From assembly GCA_965215295.1 (NCBI GenBank), contig OZ244045.1:434001-498000 (forward strand): a DNA stretch of 64,000 bases, given 5' to 3'. The notes beneath the pieces were generated by a model. It was not told the origin of the DNA. It was given only the letters and a program-made list of their open reading frames with translations, and did not search any database. The first letter of the stretch is position 1, and each line of letters opens with the position of its first letter. The stretch comes from HK1 sp965215295. GTDB lineage: Bacteria; Pseudomonadota; Gammaproteobacteria; HK1. Below are positions 32,486 to 41,218 of this stretch, piece by piece. Both the position numbers and the translations under genes were made by a program.

Positions 32486-32881
32486 TCAGCTCGCGCTGCC
32501 TGCGGAAGCGGCCGAACCGGCGGTGCTGACCGTGCCCGCGGACCCGCAGACGGAACTTATTGTTCCCACTGTTCCCGCGCTGCCGGCGGTGCTGGCCGAC
32601 TTGCCGCCCGCCACCATGGAGAGCGCCTCGTCCGACAGATCGGCGTTCGGGTCCGGGGGCATGACGATGTGGAAGGTATCGGCGGTGTTGGCCACGATCC
32701 GGACCTCGATCCCGGGGGGCAGGACGATCCCGAGCTCCGACAGGGAGTCCGCCACGTCGCCGCCGTCGATCCGGGACCGCAGATCGGCATCGTTTCGGTA
32801 CCGATTGGCGAACTCGTCATAGGCGGGAGCCTGAAGCCTCATCTTCTCGATCTGTCCGCGGGTGATGTTTATGCTCTGCAT
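32486..32881 (-). CDS. NHLP-leader RiPP precursor, copy B
   Basis: 131 aa. The leader begins MQSINITRGQIEKMRLQAPA and ends NADLSDEALSMVAGG. The core, KSASTAGSAGTVGTISSVCG then SAGTVSTAGSAAS, has one Cys. ATG 32881 with a GGAGGAT site. The core is nearly a perfect (Ser/Thr)-Ala/Val-Gly repeat, which would give regularly spaced heterocycles or dehydro residues if modified. Confidence 0.9.
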   Translation of the reverse strand: MQSINITRGQIEKMRLQAPAYDEFANRYRNDADLRSRIDGGDVADSLSELGIVLPPGIEVRIVANTADTFHIVMPPDPNADLSDEALSMVAGGKSASTAGSAGTVGTISSVCGSAGTVSTAGSAASAGSAS

Positions 32882-33102
32882 TGGTCGATCCTCCTTCCGT
32901 TCCGGTCAGGTAAGACACGGGACGTCCGCACGCGTTGCAGTGATCTCGTGCGGGCGCCAGCCATTGCCGTTATCGCTGTTCATGACGGGGCGCAATGTGC
33001 CTCGCGAATACGCCCCCTGTCAAGCCCCAAAAGTGTACATTGCTCATCGGTCGGCCATCGCGTTCGTTCCGGCCGGACCTGATGCCGCCGCGGGTGCGTC
33101 CG

Positions 33103-33495
33103 TCAGCTCGCGCTGCCCGCGGTGCCCCCGGTGCCCGCCGTGGAGACCGACGAGGGCGAACTCGAACACCCCATTGTCCCCGCCGTTCCCACCGAGCCGG
33201 CGCTTCCGGCCGACTTGCCGCCCGCAACCGCCGCCAGCGCCTCGTCCGACAGCTCGATGTTCGGATCGGGCGGCATGACCACATGAAAGGTGTCGGCGGT
33301 GTTGACCGCGACCCGGACCTCGATACCGGGAGGCAGGGCGAGTTCGAGATCGGACAGGGCGTCCTCCATGTCACCGCCATCGATCCGCGACCGCAGCGCG
33401 GCGTCGCTCCGATACCGCTCGGCAAGCGCGTTGAACGCAGGCGCGCGGAGCTTCCATTTCTCGATCTGAGCGGGTGTGAATATCATGGTTGTCAT
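33103..33495 (-). CDS. NHLP-leader RiPP precursor, copy B
   Basis: 130 aa. The leader reads FTPAQIEKWKLRAPAFNALA and ends NIELSDEALAAVAGG. The core, KSAGSAGSVGTAGTMGCSSS then PSSVSTAGTGG, has one Cys within a Ser run. ATG 33495, with another ATG three codons on (33486). It lies 221 bp upstream of the next precursor; that gap holds no further gene that I can see. Confidence 0.9.
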   Translation of the reverse strand: MTTMIFTPAQIEKWKLRAPAFNALAERYRSDAALRSRIDGGDMEDALSDLELALPPGIEVRVAVNTADTFHVVMPPDPNIELSDEALAAVAGGKSAGSAGSVGTAGTMGCSSSPSSVSTAGTGGTAGSAS

Positions 33496-33627
33496 CGTGT
33501 GTGCCCCCCCTGTTCTCGATGGTGCTCGACGTACTGTCCGACACCTGCGCGTCCCGACTCGTGTTCCCGCTACCGGCACCTGCGCGCCCTCGCTCCTGCC
33601 GGACCTGATGCGCCGCGAGCGTATCCG

Positions 33628-34011
33628 TCAGCTCGCGGCGGGGCCCCCCGCGGGCGAGCCCCCCGGGGGCGACCCCCCGACGGATCCTATCGAGTAGCAT
33701 CCGTTGGCGGCGCAGGCGCATCCGGCCGACTTGCCGCCCGCAACCGCCGTCAGCGCCTCGTCCGACAGCTCGCTGTTCGGATCGGGAGGCATGACCACAT
33801 GAAAGGTGTCGGCGGTGTTGACCGCGATCCGGACCTCGACACCGGGAGGCGGGACGAGTCCGAGAGCGGACAGGGCGTCCTCCATGTCGCCGCCATCGAT
33901 CCGCGACCGCAGCGCGGCGTCGCTCCGATATCGCTCGGCGAGCGCGTTGAGCACAGACGCCTGGAGCTTCCATCTCTCGATCTGATCGGATGTGAATGTC
34001 ATGGTTTGCAT
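33628..34011 (-). CDS. NHLP-leader RiPP precursor, Cys-rich core, copy B
   Basis: 127 aa. The leader (FTSDQIERWKLQASV, SELSDEALTAVAGG) resembles 22915-23256. The core, KSAGCACAANGCYSIGSVGG followed by SPPGGSPAGGPAAS, is the richest in Cys (three) and the only one with Pro/Gly-rich tail repeats. ATG 34011. First precursor in the transcript, next to the IS1595-derived gene. Confidence 0.88.
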   Translation of the reverse strand: MQTMTFTSDQIERWKLQASVLNALAERYRSDAALRSRIDGGDMEDALSALGLVPPPGVEVRIAVNTADTFHVVMPPDPNSELSDEALTAVAGGKSAGCACAANGCYSIGSVGGSPPGGSPAGGPAAS

Positions 34012-34090
34012 CGTGTGTGATCCCCTGTTCTCGATGGTGCTCGACGTACTGTCCGACGCCTGTGCCTCTCGACTCGTGTGCGCCTTGCCG

Positions 34091-34645
34091 CTACCGGCAC
34101 CCGCGCGCCCTCGCTTCGTGCTCCGGTGAGGGGTCCGGGTAGCCGCTCCCGGCCGCGCGCCGCGCGCGGGCCTTCTTCGCCACCGCGAGGTCCTTTCCCG
34201 GCGCATCCTCGTCGCGGGGAACGTCGCTGTGCTCGCCGTCGCCTTCGATGATGGCGCGGAGGAGCCGTTCCTGCGCCGGATCGTTGGCCACCGCGGAACG
34301 AATGCGGCGCGAGAGCGTCCACGCCGTCTTCACCGGGATGTCCATCTCGCGCGCAATCCGACGGTTCGAGACCTTCTTCTTCTCCAGGATCATCGCGGCG
34401 GCCAGGAACCAGATCTGCAACGGAAGATGCGTGTGGTGGAACATGGTGCCTACCGTCGGGCTGAACGAGCGATGGCAGGACCGACATTGACGGCGCGGCA
34501 CGGTGCGCTTCTTCTCGCGGTGGGGCCCGACCTTGTCGCTGCCGCAATAGGGGCAGACGACGCCTCGCTTCCACCGTACACGCTCGAGGTGGGAGAGGGC
34601 GGATTCCCGATCCGGCCAGCGGCTCGTGGCATTGGCGACACTCAT
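34091..34645 (-). pseudogene. IS1595-family transposase N-terminal fragment (zinc ribbon + HTH)
   Basis: The frame from ATG 34645 encodes the amino-terminal part of an IS1595-type transposase: zinc ribbon VCPYCGSDKVG / RRQCRSCHRSFSPTVG and helix-turn-helix VSNRRIAREMDIPVKTAWTL. After LLRAIIEGDGEH the catalytic DDE domain is replaced by unrelated charged sequence, and the frame stops about 185 codons in. It cannot transpose. Both DNA-binding modules are intact, so a captured DNA-binding function is possible. The decayed copy is at 23337-23600. Confidence 0.75.
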
Positions 34646-34801
34646 GGGAACGCGAAAGTAGCGCTCGTCAACGTCACGGTCAAGCCCCAAACGTGATCAT
34701 CGCCGGCAGCGGATGATCCCCTCGATCCGGCTGGCCGCGGGCTCGGGTCCAGGCCTCGTCGCTCGCGCCGGCGAGCCCGGGCGCGGCGGCGGTGCCCGTT
34801 C

Positions 34802-35839
34802 CTACCGTTCCGCGACCGTCACTCCGGTGGCTCGCCGGATCCAGGCGATCAGGTCCCGCACCATCGCCGGATGCCGCCACATCGCCCGGCCGTCCTCTCC
34901 GTTCAGCAGGGAGATGACACAGTGCCACGTCCGGTAGTAGACGAGAGCCTCGGGGTCGGTGTCCCGCTCGGCGCGATAGGACGCGAGGTATCGTTCGGCC
35001 ACGAGCTCCGCATCCGCCACCGACAGGAGCCGCCGGCCGACCACGGCCGACAGCATCATCGTCGACGCCACGTCCATCATGGGGTCGGCGATCTTGAAGT
35101 TGGCCCAGTCCAGTATCCCGGTGAGCCGGGCGTCGCGGACGAGGAGGTTGAAGGGGTGGAAGTCGCCGTGGCAGACCGATGCCCGGGCGGGGGGTGGCGG
35201 GCAGTGCGCCGACAGCCAGTCGACGATGGAGCGGAAGCGGGGACGGCGGAGCGTGCGCCGCTTCAATTGCGCGAGGTCCCGTGCCGGCTGATGCAGCAGC
35301 ACTGCCCATCCGCGCTCGCGCAATGCTTCGACGATCGGATCCGGGTCGAGCCGGTGCAGGGCGGCGTGGGCCTTGGCCAGCATGTCGGGCACGGTCTCGA
35401 GCGGCGAGAACACCATGAGCTCTCCCGGCAGGTGCTCCATGACGACGAACGCCCCTCCGAGGATCGACAGGTCCGGGCAGGCCGCGTGGACCCGGGGAGC
35501 CGGGCACCCGGCGCCGGCGAGCATGTTCTGAATGAAGCCCTCGCGCAGCGCCCGACCCGGGCCGTGGACCTTGGGAAAGAGCCGCAGGACCAGTGGCCGC
35601 TCCAGCTCGGGGGGGCCGCCGCGCAGCTCGAACCGGTAGGTGTGGGTATCGGAGCCGCCCTGCATCCGGGCCGGCGGGGCCGCATAGACGAGTCGATCGC
35701 CTCCGTGTGCGTCCCGAAGGTACGCCAGCAGACGCCGAGAGAGGTCGGCGAGCTCCGGCTCCGGGCCGGCGTTCTTGGTCCGGGTGGCGCGGATGAAGTC
35801 CGAGAGAGAGGGCGGCGCAGTGTCTGCCGGCGGGGTCAT
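34802..35839 (-). CDS. APH-family small-molecule/peptide kinase
   Basis: 345 aa. It carries the phosphotransferase catalytic loop ASVCHGDFHPFNLLV (HGDxxxxN) and the metal Asp in ILDWANFKIADP. VVMEHLPGE forms the hinge-like strand. The family phosphorylates aminoglycosides, choline, homoserine and similar hydroxyl compounds. Here it lies inside the RiPP cluster between exporter and precursor genes, so modification of the peptide or self-protection is plausible, but nothing in the sequence shows the substrate. ATG 35839. Its 3' end is the border of the duplication. Confidence 0.85.
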   Translation of the reverse strand: MTPPADTAPPSLSDFIRATRTKNAGPEPELADLSRRLLAYLRDAHGGDRLVYAAPPARMQGGSDTHTYRFELRGGPPELERPLVLRLFPKVHGPGRALREGFIQNMLAGAGCPAPRVHAACPDLSILGGAFVVMEHLPGELMVFSPLETVPDMLAKAHAALHRLDPDPIVEALRERGWAVLLHQPARDLAQLKRRTLRRPRFRSIVDWLSAHCPPPPARASVCHGDFHPFNLLVRDARLTGILDWANFKIADPMMDVASTMMLSAVVGRRLLSVADAELVAERYLASYRAERDTDPEALVYYRTWHCVISLLNGEDGRAMWRHPAMVRDLIAWIRRATGVTVAER

Positions 35840-36076
35840 TCGCGGGCGCCGGCCTCGCCGGCGATCCTGTGCGGCACATGGAGGCATGGTTCGGCAACAA
35901 CGATATCGGCGTCTCGACCCCCGGCGCCATGCGTGATGCGGGTCGGGCCGGCCCGGGAGCGGCGCTTCGGCGCGGGCCGGTCGAGACGCCGGTGGCCGCG
36001 CTCGTGGCGCGAGCACCGGGGCCGGGTTCCGGTCCCGAGTGGTGCGAGGTGCTCGTTCACCCGCACGGGTCGGTCG

Positions 36077-39019
36077 CTACACGACCTGGCGGCGCGCAAG
36101 GGCGGCGAACACCCCGTCGCGCTCCATGAGCTCGTCGTAGCGGCCGCTCTCGGCGATCCGTCCCTCCTCCAGCACGTAGATCCGGTCGACCTCCTGAACG
36201 GTGCTGAGGCGATGCGCGATCAGCACCCGGGTCACGCTGAGCTTCTTCAGTGACGCCTGCACGATCGCCTGGGTGCGGTTGTCGAGCGAGCTGGTGGCCT
36301 CGTCGAAGAGCACGATACGCGGCTTGTGGGCCAGGGCGCGAGCGATCAGCAGCCGCTGCTTCTGCCCTCCGGACAGCCCTCCACCCCCCTCGGACAGCAC
36401 CGTGTGCATGCCCATCGGCATCGCCCGGATGTCCTCTTCCAGACCCGCCGCCCGGGCCGCCTCCCAGGCGTCGTCCATGGTCAACGCCGAGGAGCCCACG
36501 ATGTTCTTGAGGATGCTGGCGGTCACGAGCCGGCCGTTCTGCAGGACCACCCCCATGCGGCTGCGCACCGCCGGCAGATCGAGGCTCGCGAGGTCGTGGC
36601 CGTCGAGGAAGATCGCGCCCGAATCCGGCTGCTCGAAGCCGAGCAGCAGGCGATAGATCGTCGACTTCCCGGAGCCGGACGGGCCGACGAAGGCCACGTA
36701 GTCGCCCGGCTCGATGTGGAAGGACACCTCGTGGACCGCGTTCGGGACCCCCGGGAGATAGCGGAAGCTCACGTTCGCGAACTCGACGTTGCCCGTCAGG
36801 TCTCTCGGATCGATGCCGCCGCGGACGGTCTCCGGCCGGGCGTCGAGGATCGGCTGGACGCGCTCGAACAGCGGGATCGCGGCCACCACCATCGTCCAGG
36901 CGGCCGTCAGCCCGGTCACCGCCGCCGCGAACTGTCCGAATGCGGCGTTGAAAGAGAGGAAGTCCCCGAGGTCGAACGTGGGCTGCTGCTCCGCCTCGAG
37001 GAGGCGGTACCAGATGAAGGCGAAGATGGCGAGCGAAGCGAGCGGGGCGAACATGCTGTTGAAGGAGAGCTGGGCCGCGGCCCAGCGACGGGCCGCGAGC
37101 GTCTCGTGCTTCTGCTCGGCGAAACGCTCCGCCCAGCGCGCCAGCGCATTGCTCTCCGCTCTCGCCATGCGCAGCTTGGCGAGCCCGGTGATCATCTGGA
37201 AGACGAAGCCGTCGATCTTGCCCTGGACGGTGAAGGCCGCGCGGTGGTGGCTCATCTGGCCGCGCGCGAAGACCCAGGTCGCGGCGATCAGCACCAGCAG
37301 CAGGCCCACCGCGCACAGCGCGAGCTGCCAGCTATAGTAGAAGAGCAGCGCGAAGCTGAAGATGGAGAACACGCCGCCGATCACCGCACTCGCGGTCGCA
37401 CCGGTCAGCATCTGCCGGATCCGGGAGATGCCGTTCGCCCGGTCGGCCAGATCGCCGGCGGTGAAGTTGCGGAAGAACGGCACCGGCAGCGAGATCAGCC
37501 GGCTCCATATCGCGGCCTGGAGGTGTTCGTCGACCCGGCCCTCGATCCGCAGCAGGGCCAGAGCGCGGACGATCTCGAACATCGCGGTGCCGAGTGCGCC
37601 GAGGACCAGAGCTCCGAGGATCGCGACCCATACCGGCGCATCCACGCGCGGGATGACCTCGGCGAGCAGCTTGCCGGTCAGGACCGGGGTCAGCAGGGCG
37701 ACCAGCCCGCCGAGGACGGCCATGACCAGCACGGTGCGCAGGTCCCGCCCGCGCCCGCGCAGGGCGTGGAACAGCGCCGCCGTCCCGCTCTCGACCTGGT
37801 CCGGCAACGGGGGATAGAGCATCATCCCGTGGGGCAGGATCCCTTCGGCTTCCCGGCGGCCCACCATGAACGAGGCGCCGGCGGCCGGATCGATCGCGCG
37901 ATACCTGCCGCGTCCGTCCGCGATCAGGGCGAGTGGCCGCTCCCCGTCGACCATGAGTCCGACGAAGGGTGGCCCGTCACGCCGCCACCAGCCCGGATGC
38001 AACGCGATGCGCCGCGTGCGGATGCCGGAGGCGCGGGAGAGCGCCATGATCGTCCGCATCGGATCGCCCTCGTCGACCGACTCGCGCGGAATGTCGAGGG
38101 TGGCGCCGATGGACTCCGCCACGGTGCCGAGGGCCGCTTCCAGTGGCGTTCTGGCCGCCGGAGCCGACTCGGCGATCTCGTGGCCGTCCGCCGGCTCCAG
38201 CACCTTGCCGAGGTCCCGAAACATCTTCGCCACCGTCACGTGCCGGGCGGCGTGACCGCTGCGGTGGCGCTCTCTCGCCGCCTCGACCCGCTCGACCTCG
38301 GCGATGGCCGCATACCGGAGGGTCAGCCGGCTGAAACGGTCGAGGGCCGGCCAGAGCCGTTCCGTAATGGCGGCGCCCGGGGTGTGGACGGCCGACACCA
38401 CCGTGTCCGCGTCGAGCTCGATCCACGTCCGCTCCGACAGCGGCAGGAGCCGCTCCCCGGTCTCGACGATCAGATCGTCACGCCCGATGAGGCGTATCGG
38501 CTCGTTGGCGGAGACCCAGATGATCTCCGAGTGGTGCGCGCTCAGCGCGGTGCCGGCGGGGTAGGCCACATCCGGGTCGGCTTCCAGCAGCAGGGCGTCG
38601 CGGGGCGGCGGGCGTCCCCCCCGGACCAGGAACTCCGAGAGGCGGAACACCCACTCCTCGATCCAGATCACCGCACCGAGGTCGAACTCCTCCCGGGAGG
38701 CGATGCCGGAGCGTTCGCCCTCGGCGATGACCGCATCCAGCGAAGGAACGGCCAGGAAGGCAAGGGAGCTCGTGTTCTCCGCCCGCTCGTTCGTCAGCCG
38801 CGGCGCACCGAAGCCCATCGCTCCGGCGGGAATGCGGGTGACGAAGGGCGTGCGTCTGACGACCTCGTCGCCGATCACCTGGGCCACGAAGACGTCCACA
38901 TGACCCCGTTCGACCCAGAAAGCCCCGTGCGGATCGTCGAGGAGGAACGACTGGTTCGCACCGCGCGCGCGAGAGACGCCACGGATGCGTTCGATGACGG
39001 AGCTGTCGCTGTCGTTCAC
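36077..39019 (-). CDS. NHLM-type ABC exporter with long N-terminal domain
   Basis: 980 aa. About 400 N-terminal residues form a soluble region. The start resembles a cyclic-nucleotide-binding-like fold. A later part (PWWRRDGPPFVGLMVDGERP-like, near residue 350) resembles an inactive C39 domain without the Cys. An ABC membrane domain and ATPase follow: Walker A GPSGSGKSTIYRL, signature GLSGGQKQRLLIARAL, Walker B RIVLFDEATSSLD. This matches the second ABC subunit of nitrile-hydratase-leader microcin export systems. ATG 39019 follows the C39-ABC stop by 6 bp. It likely acts as a heterodimer or in series with that exporter in the inner membrane. Confidence 0.9.
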   Translation of the reverse strand: MNDSDSSVIERIRGVSRARGANQSFLLDDPHGAFWVERGHVDVFVAQVIGDEVVRRTPFVTRIPAGAMGFGAPRLTNERAENTSSLAFLAVPSLDAVIAEGERSGIASREEFDLGAVIWIEEWVFRLSEFLVRGGRPPPRDALLLEADPDVAYPAGTALSAHHSEIIWVSANEPIRLIGRDDLIVETGERLLPLSERTWIELDADTVVSAVHTPGAAITERLWPALDRFSRLTLRYAAIAEVERVEAARERHRSGHAARHVTVAKMFRDLGKVLEPADGHEIAESAPAARTPLEAALGTVAESIGATLDIPRESVDEGDPMRTIMALSRASGIRTRRIALHPGWWRRDGPPFVGLMVDGERPLALIADGRGRYRAIDPAAGASFMVGRREAEGILPHGMMLYPPLPDQVESGTAALFHALRGRGRDLRTVLVMAVLGGLVALLTPVLTGKLLAEVIPRVDAPVWVAILGALVLGALGTAMFEIVRALALLRIEGRVDEHLQAAIWSRLISLPVPFFRNFTAGDLADRANGISRIRQMLTGATASAVIGGVFSIFSFALLFYYSWQLALCAVGLLLVLIAATWVFARGQMSHHRAAFTVQGKIDGFVFQMITGLAKLRMARAESNALARWAERFAEQKHETLAARRWAAAQLSFNSMFAPLASLAIFAFIWYRLLEAEQQPTFDLGDFLSFNAAFGQFAAAVTGLTAAWTMVVAAIPLFERVQPILDARPETVRGGIDPRDLTGNVEFANVSFRYLPGVPNAVHEVSFHIEPGDYVAFVGPSGSGKSTIYRLLLGFEQPDSGAIFLDGHDLASLDLPAVRSRMGVVLQNGRLVTASILKNIVGSSALTMDDAWEAARAAGLEEDIRAMPMGMHTVLSEGGGGLSGGQKQRLLIARALAHKPRIVLFDEATSSLDNRTQAIVQASLKKLSVTRVLIAHRLSTVQEVDRIYVLEEGRIAESGRYDELMERDGVFAALARRQVV

Positions 39020-39025
39020 CGTGCT

Positions 39026-41218
39026 TCAGCCCGCCGTGATCAGCGTGCGGTATACGCCGTCCTGCGCGATCAGGTGGTCGTGGGTGCCCTGCTGCACCAC
39101 GCGTCCACGGTCGAGAACGACGATCTGGTCCGCGTCCCGGATGGTGCTGAGCCGGTGCGCGACGATGAGGCACGTGCAGCCGCGCCGGCGCAGCCGATCG
39201 TCGATCTCCAGCTCGGTGACCGGATCGAGCGCCGCGGTGGCCTCGTCGAGCACCAGAACGGCCGGGTCGGACACCAGCGCGCGAGCGATTTCCAGGCGCT
39301 GGCGCTGCCCGCCGCTGAAGTTCCGTCCGTTCTCCTCGACCTCGGTGTTGTACTTGCCGGGCCGGGCGCTCACCTCGTCGTGGATCGCGGCATCGCGCAG
39401 GGCGCGGGTGACGTGGCGCTCTTCGATGGTCGGATTCCACAGGGTGACGTTGTCGCGCACGCTCGACTCGAACAGGACGATGTCCTGGTCCACGTAGGAG
39501 ACCATCTCGCTCAGGTGGCTCTGGGGCATGTCCTCGACCGCGCGCCCGTCCAGACGGACGACTCCCGACCACGGCTCCAGCAGGCCGCAGACCAGCTTGC
39601 CGAGGGTGGACTTGCCGCTGCCCGAGCCGCCGACCAGGGCCACCCGCTGGCCGGGGCGGATCGTCAGGTTGAAATCCTGGATGAGCGGCGGCTCCTGGGC
39701 GTTGTAGCCGAAGGTGATGCCCTCGAGGACGATGGCGCCGCGGACCGGCGGCAGGGCTTCCAGGGCCTCGTCGTTCATGGCCCGGTCCGCCCGGGCGTCC
39801 GGCACATGGTGCAGCACGTCGTCGAGGCGGGCGATGTCGCCCTTGACCGTCTGGAGGTTGGCGGCGAGCTGGACGAGCCCCTCGATCGGTTGGGAGAAGC
39901 TGCGGGTGAGGCTCTGGAAGGCGACCAGGCCGCCGATGGTGAGCCCGCCGTCGAGGATGCGCAGGCCGCCGACCCCGAGGATGGAGATGGTGGTGAAAGA
40001 CGAGAGCAGCGGCGGCACGACGTTGAGAAGGTTCGTGAGCAGTCCGAGCTCCTGCTGCGCACCGAGGGCGTTGGCGTGCATGCCGGACCAGCGCGAGAAG
40101 AAATCGCCTTCGGTCCCGTTCGCCTTCAGCGTCTCGATCATGTGGACGCCGTTGACGGAGGCGCCGGCCACCTTGCCCTGCTCCTTCAGCAGGCGCCGGT
40201 TCCCGTCCTCCCGGGCGCGGGACACCAGCCGGAGCGCCAGCAGGTTGATGACGACCATGGCGAACGCGACCGCGGTCAGCACCGGATCGTAGGCGAACAT
40301 GACCACCGCGTAGACCGCCATGGTGAGCATGTTGATCGCGTTGGTGGCGAGCTCGCTCGAGATCAGCCGCGCGACCTTGTCGTTCGACGTCACCCGGTCC
40401 GCGATGTCACCGGCGAAGCGCTGGCCGAAGAACGTCATCGGCAGGGTCATGACGTGCCAGAAGAAGCGCGAGGTGGTGACGAGGGAGAGCTTGCTCTCCA
40501 TCCGGGCGAGGCAGAGTTGCTGGAGCCAGGTGAGCGTTCCCTGCAGGAGGGCGGCGGTTCCGAGACCGATCAGGAGCGGGACGAGCAGGGCCTCGCTGCG
40601 CGGGATCAGCACGTCGTCCACGAATACCTTGGAGAGCGTCGGGATGGCGAGGCCCGGGACCACCAGGATCAGGGTCGCCAGCACCACGAAGGTGAGCGGC
40701 GACCACGCGCTGCCGAGCCGGACGAGCAGGCCGCGCGCCACGTTGGGAGGAACGCCGCCACGGCGGAACTCCGGGCCCGGCGCAAACGCGAGAGCGACCC
40801 CGGTGAAGCCCTCGTCGAACTCCTGCAAGGAGATCCGGCGCGGCCCCTCGCCCGGGTCGTTGATGTAGACGGAGTGCCCCTGGATGCCCTCCACCACGAG
40901 GAAGTGATTGAAGTTCCAGAAGACGACCATCGGGAAGGGGAGATCGAACAGGCGTCCCGGGTCGCGCCGGAAGCCGCGCGCCACGAGTCCGTACTCGCGC
41001 GCCGCCCGCAGCATGCTGGCCGCCTTGCTGCCGTCGCGCGATACGCCGCAGCGTACCCGGAGCTCTTCGAGCGGAACCCAGCGGCCGTAGCGGGCGAGGA
41101 TCATCCCGAGACAGGCGGCGCCGCACTCCGTCGCCTCCATCTGCAGGACGGTGGGGACCGCACGCCGTCCGCCGCGTCCGCGCCGGAGGTTCGGCCGGAG
41201 ATCGGTCCCGCCGCTCAC
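39026..41218 (-). CDS. C39 peptidase-ABC exporter (NHLM type)
   Basis: 730 aa. The N-terminal C39 protease has catalytic Cys32 in MEATECGAACLGMIL, His in NFNHFLVVEG and Asp in YINDPGEG. It should cut precursors after the conserved GG and export the core. A membrane domain and ABC ATPase follow: GGSGSGKSTLGKL, NFSGGQRQRLEIARAL, AVLVLDEATAALD. GTG 41218 overlaps the HlyD stop (GTGA), showing translational coupling. Next gene 6 bp downstream. Confidence 0.93.
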   Translation of the reverse strand: MSGGTDLRPNLRRGRGGRRAVPTVLQMEATECGAACLGMILARYGRWVPLEELRVRCGVSRDGSKAASMLRAAREYGLVARGFRRDPGRLFDLPFPMVVFWNFNHFLVVEGIQGHSVYINDPGEGPRRISLQEFDEGFTGVALAFAPGPEFRRGGVPPNVARGLLVRLGSAWSPLTFVVLATLILVVPGLAIPTLSKVFVDDVLIPRSEALLVPLLIGLGTAALLQGTLTWLQQLCLARMESKLSLVTTSRFFWHVMTLPMTFFGQRFAGDIADRVTSNDKVARLISSELATNAINMLTMAVYAVVMFAYDPVLTAVAFAMVVINLLALRLVSRAREDGNRRLLKEQGKVAGASVNGVHMIETLKANGTEGDFFSRWSGMHANALGAQQELGLLTNLLNVVPPLLSSFTTISILGVGGLRILDGGLTIGGLVAFQSLTRSFSQPIEGLVQLAANLQTVKGDIARLDDVLHHVPDARADRAMNDEALEALPPVRGAIVLEGITFGYNAQEPPLIQDFNLTIRPGQRVALVGGSGSGKSTLGKLVCGLLEPWSGVVRLDGRAVEDMPQSHLSEMVSYVDQDIVLFESSVRDNVTLWNPTIEERHVTRALRDAAIHDEVSARPGKYNTEVEENGRNFSGGQRQRLEIARALVSDPAVLVLDEATAALDPVTELEIDDRLRRRGCTCLIVAHRLSTIRDADQIVVLDRGRVVQQGTHDHLIAQDGVYRTLITAG

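Larger units (their letters stand above)
28669..34892 (-). repeat. Segmental duplication, copy B (intact)
   Basis: Homologue of 18904-23847. It holds cyclodehydratase 2, six precursor-family genes without visible lesions, a longer IS1595-derived gene and the end of an intact kinase gene. The right border lies about 90 bp inside the kinase 3' end. Because the kinase is complete here, copy B is probably the parent. Confidence 0.9.
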
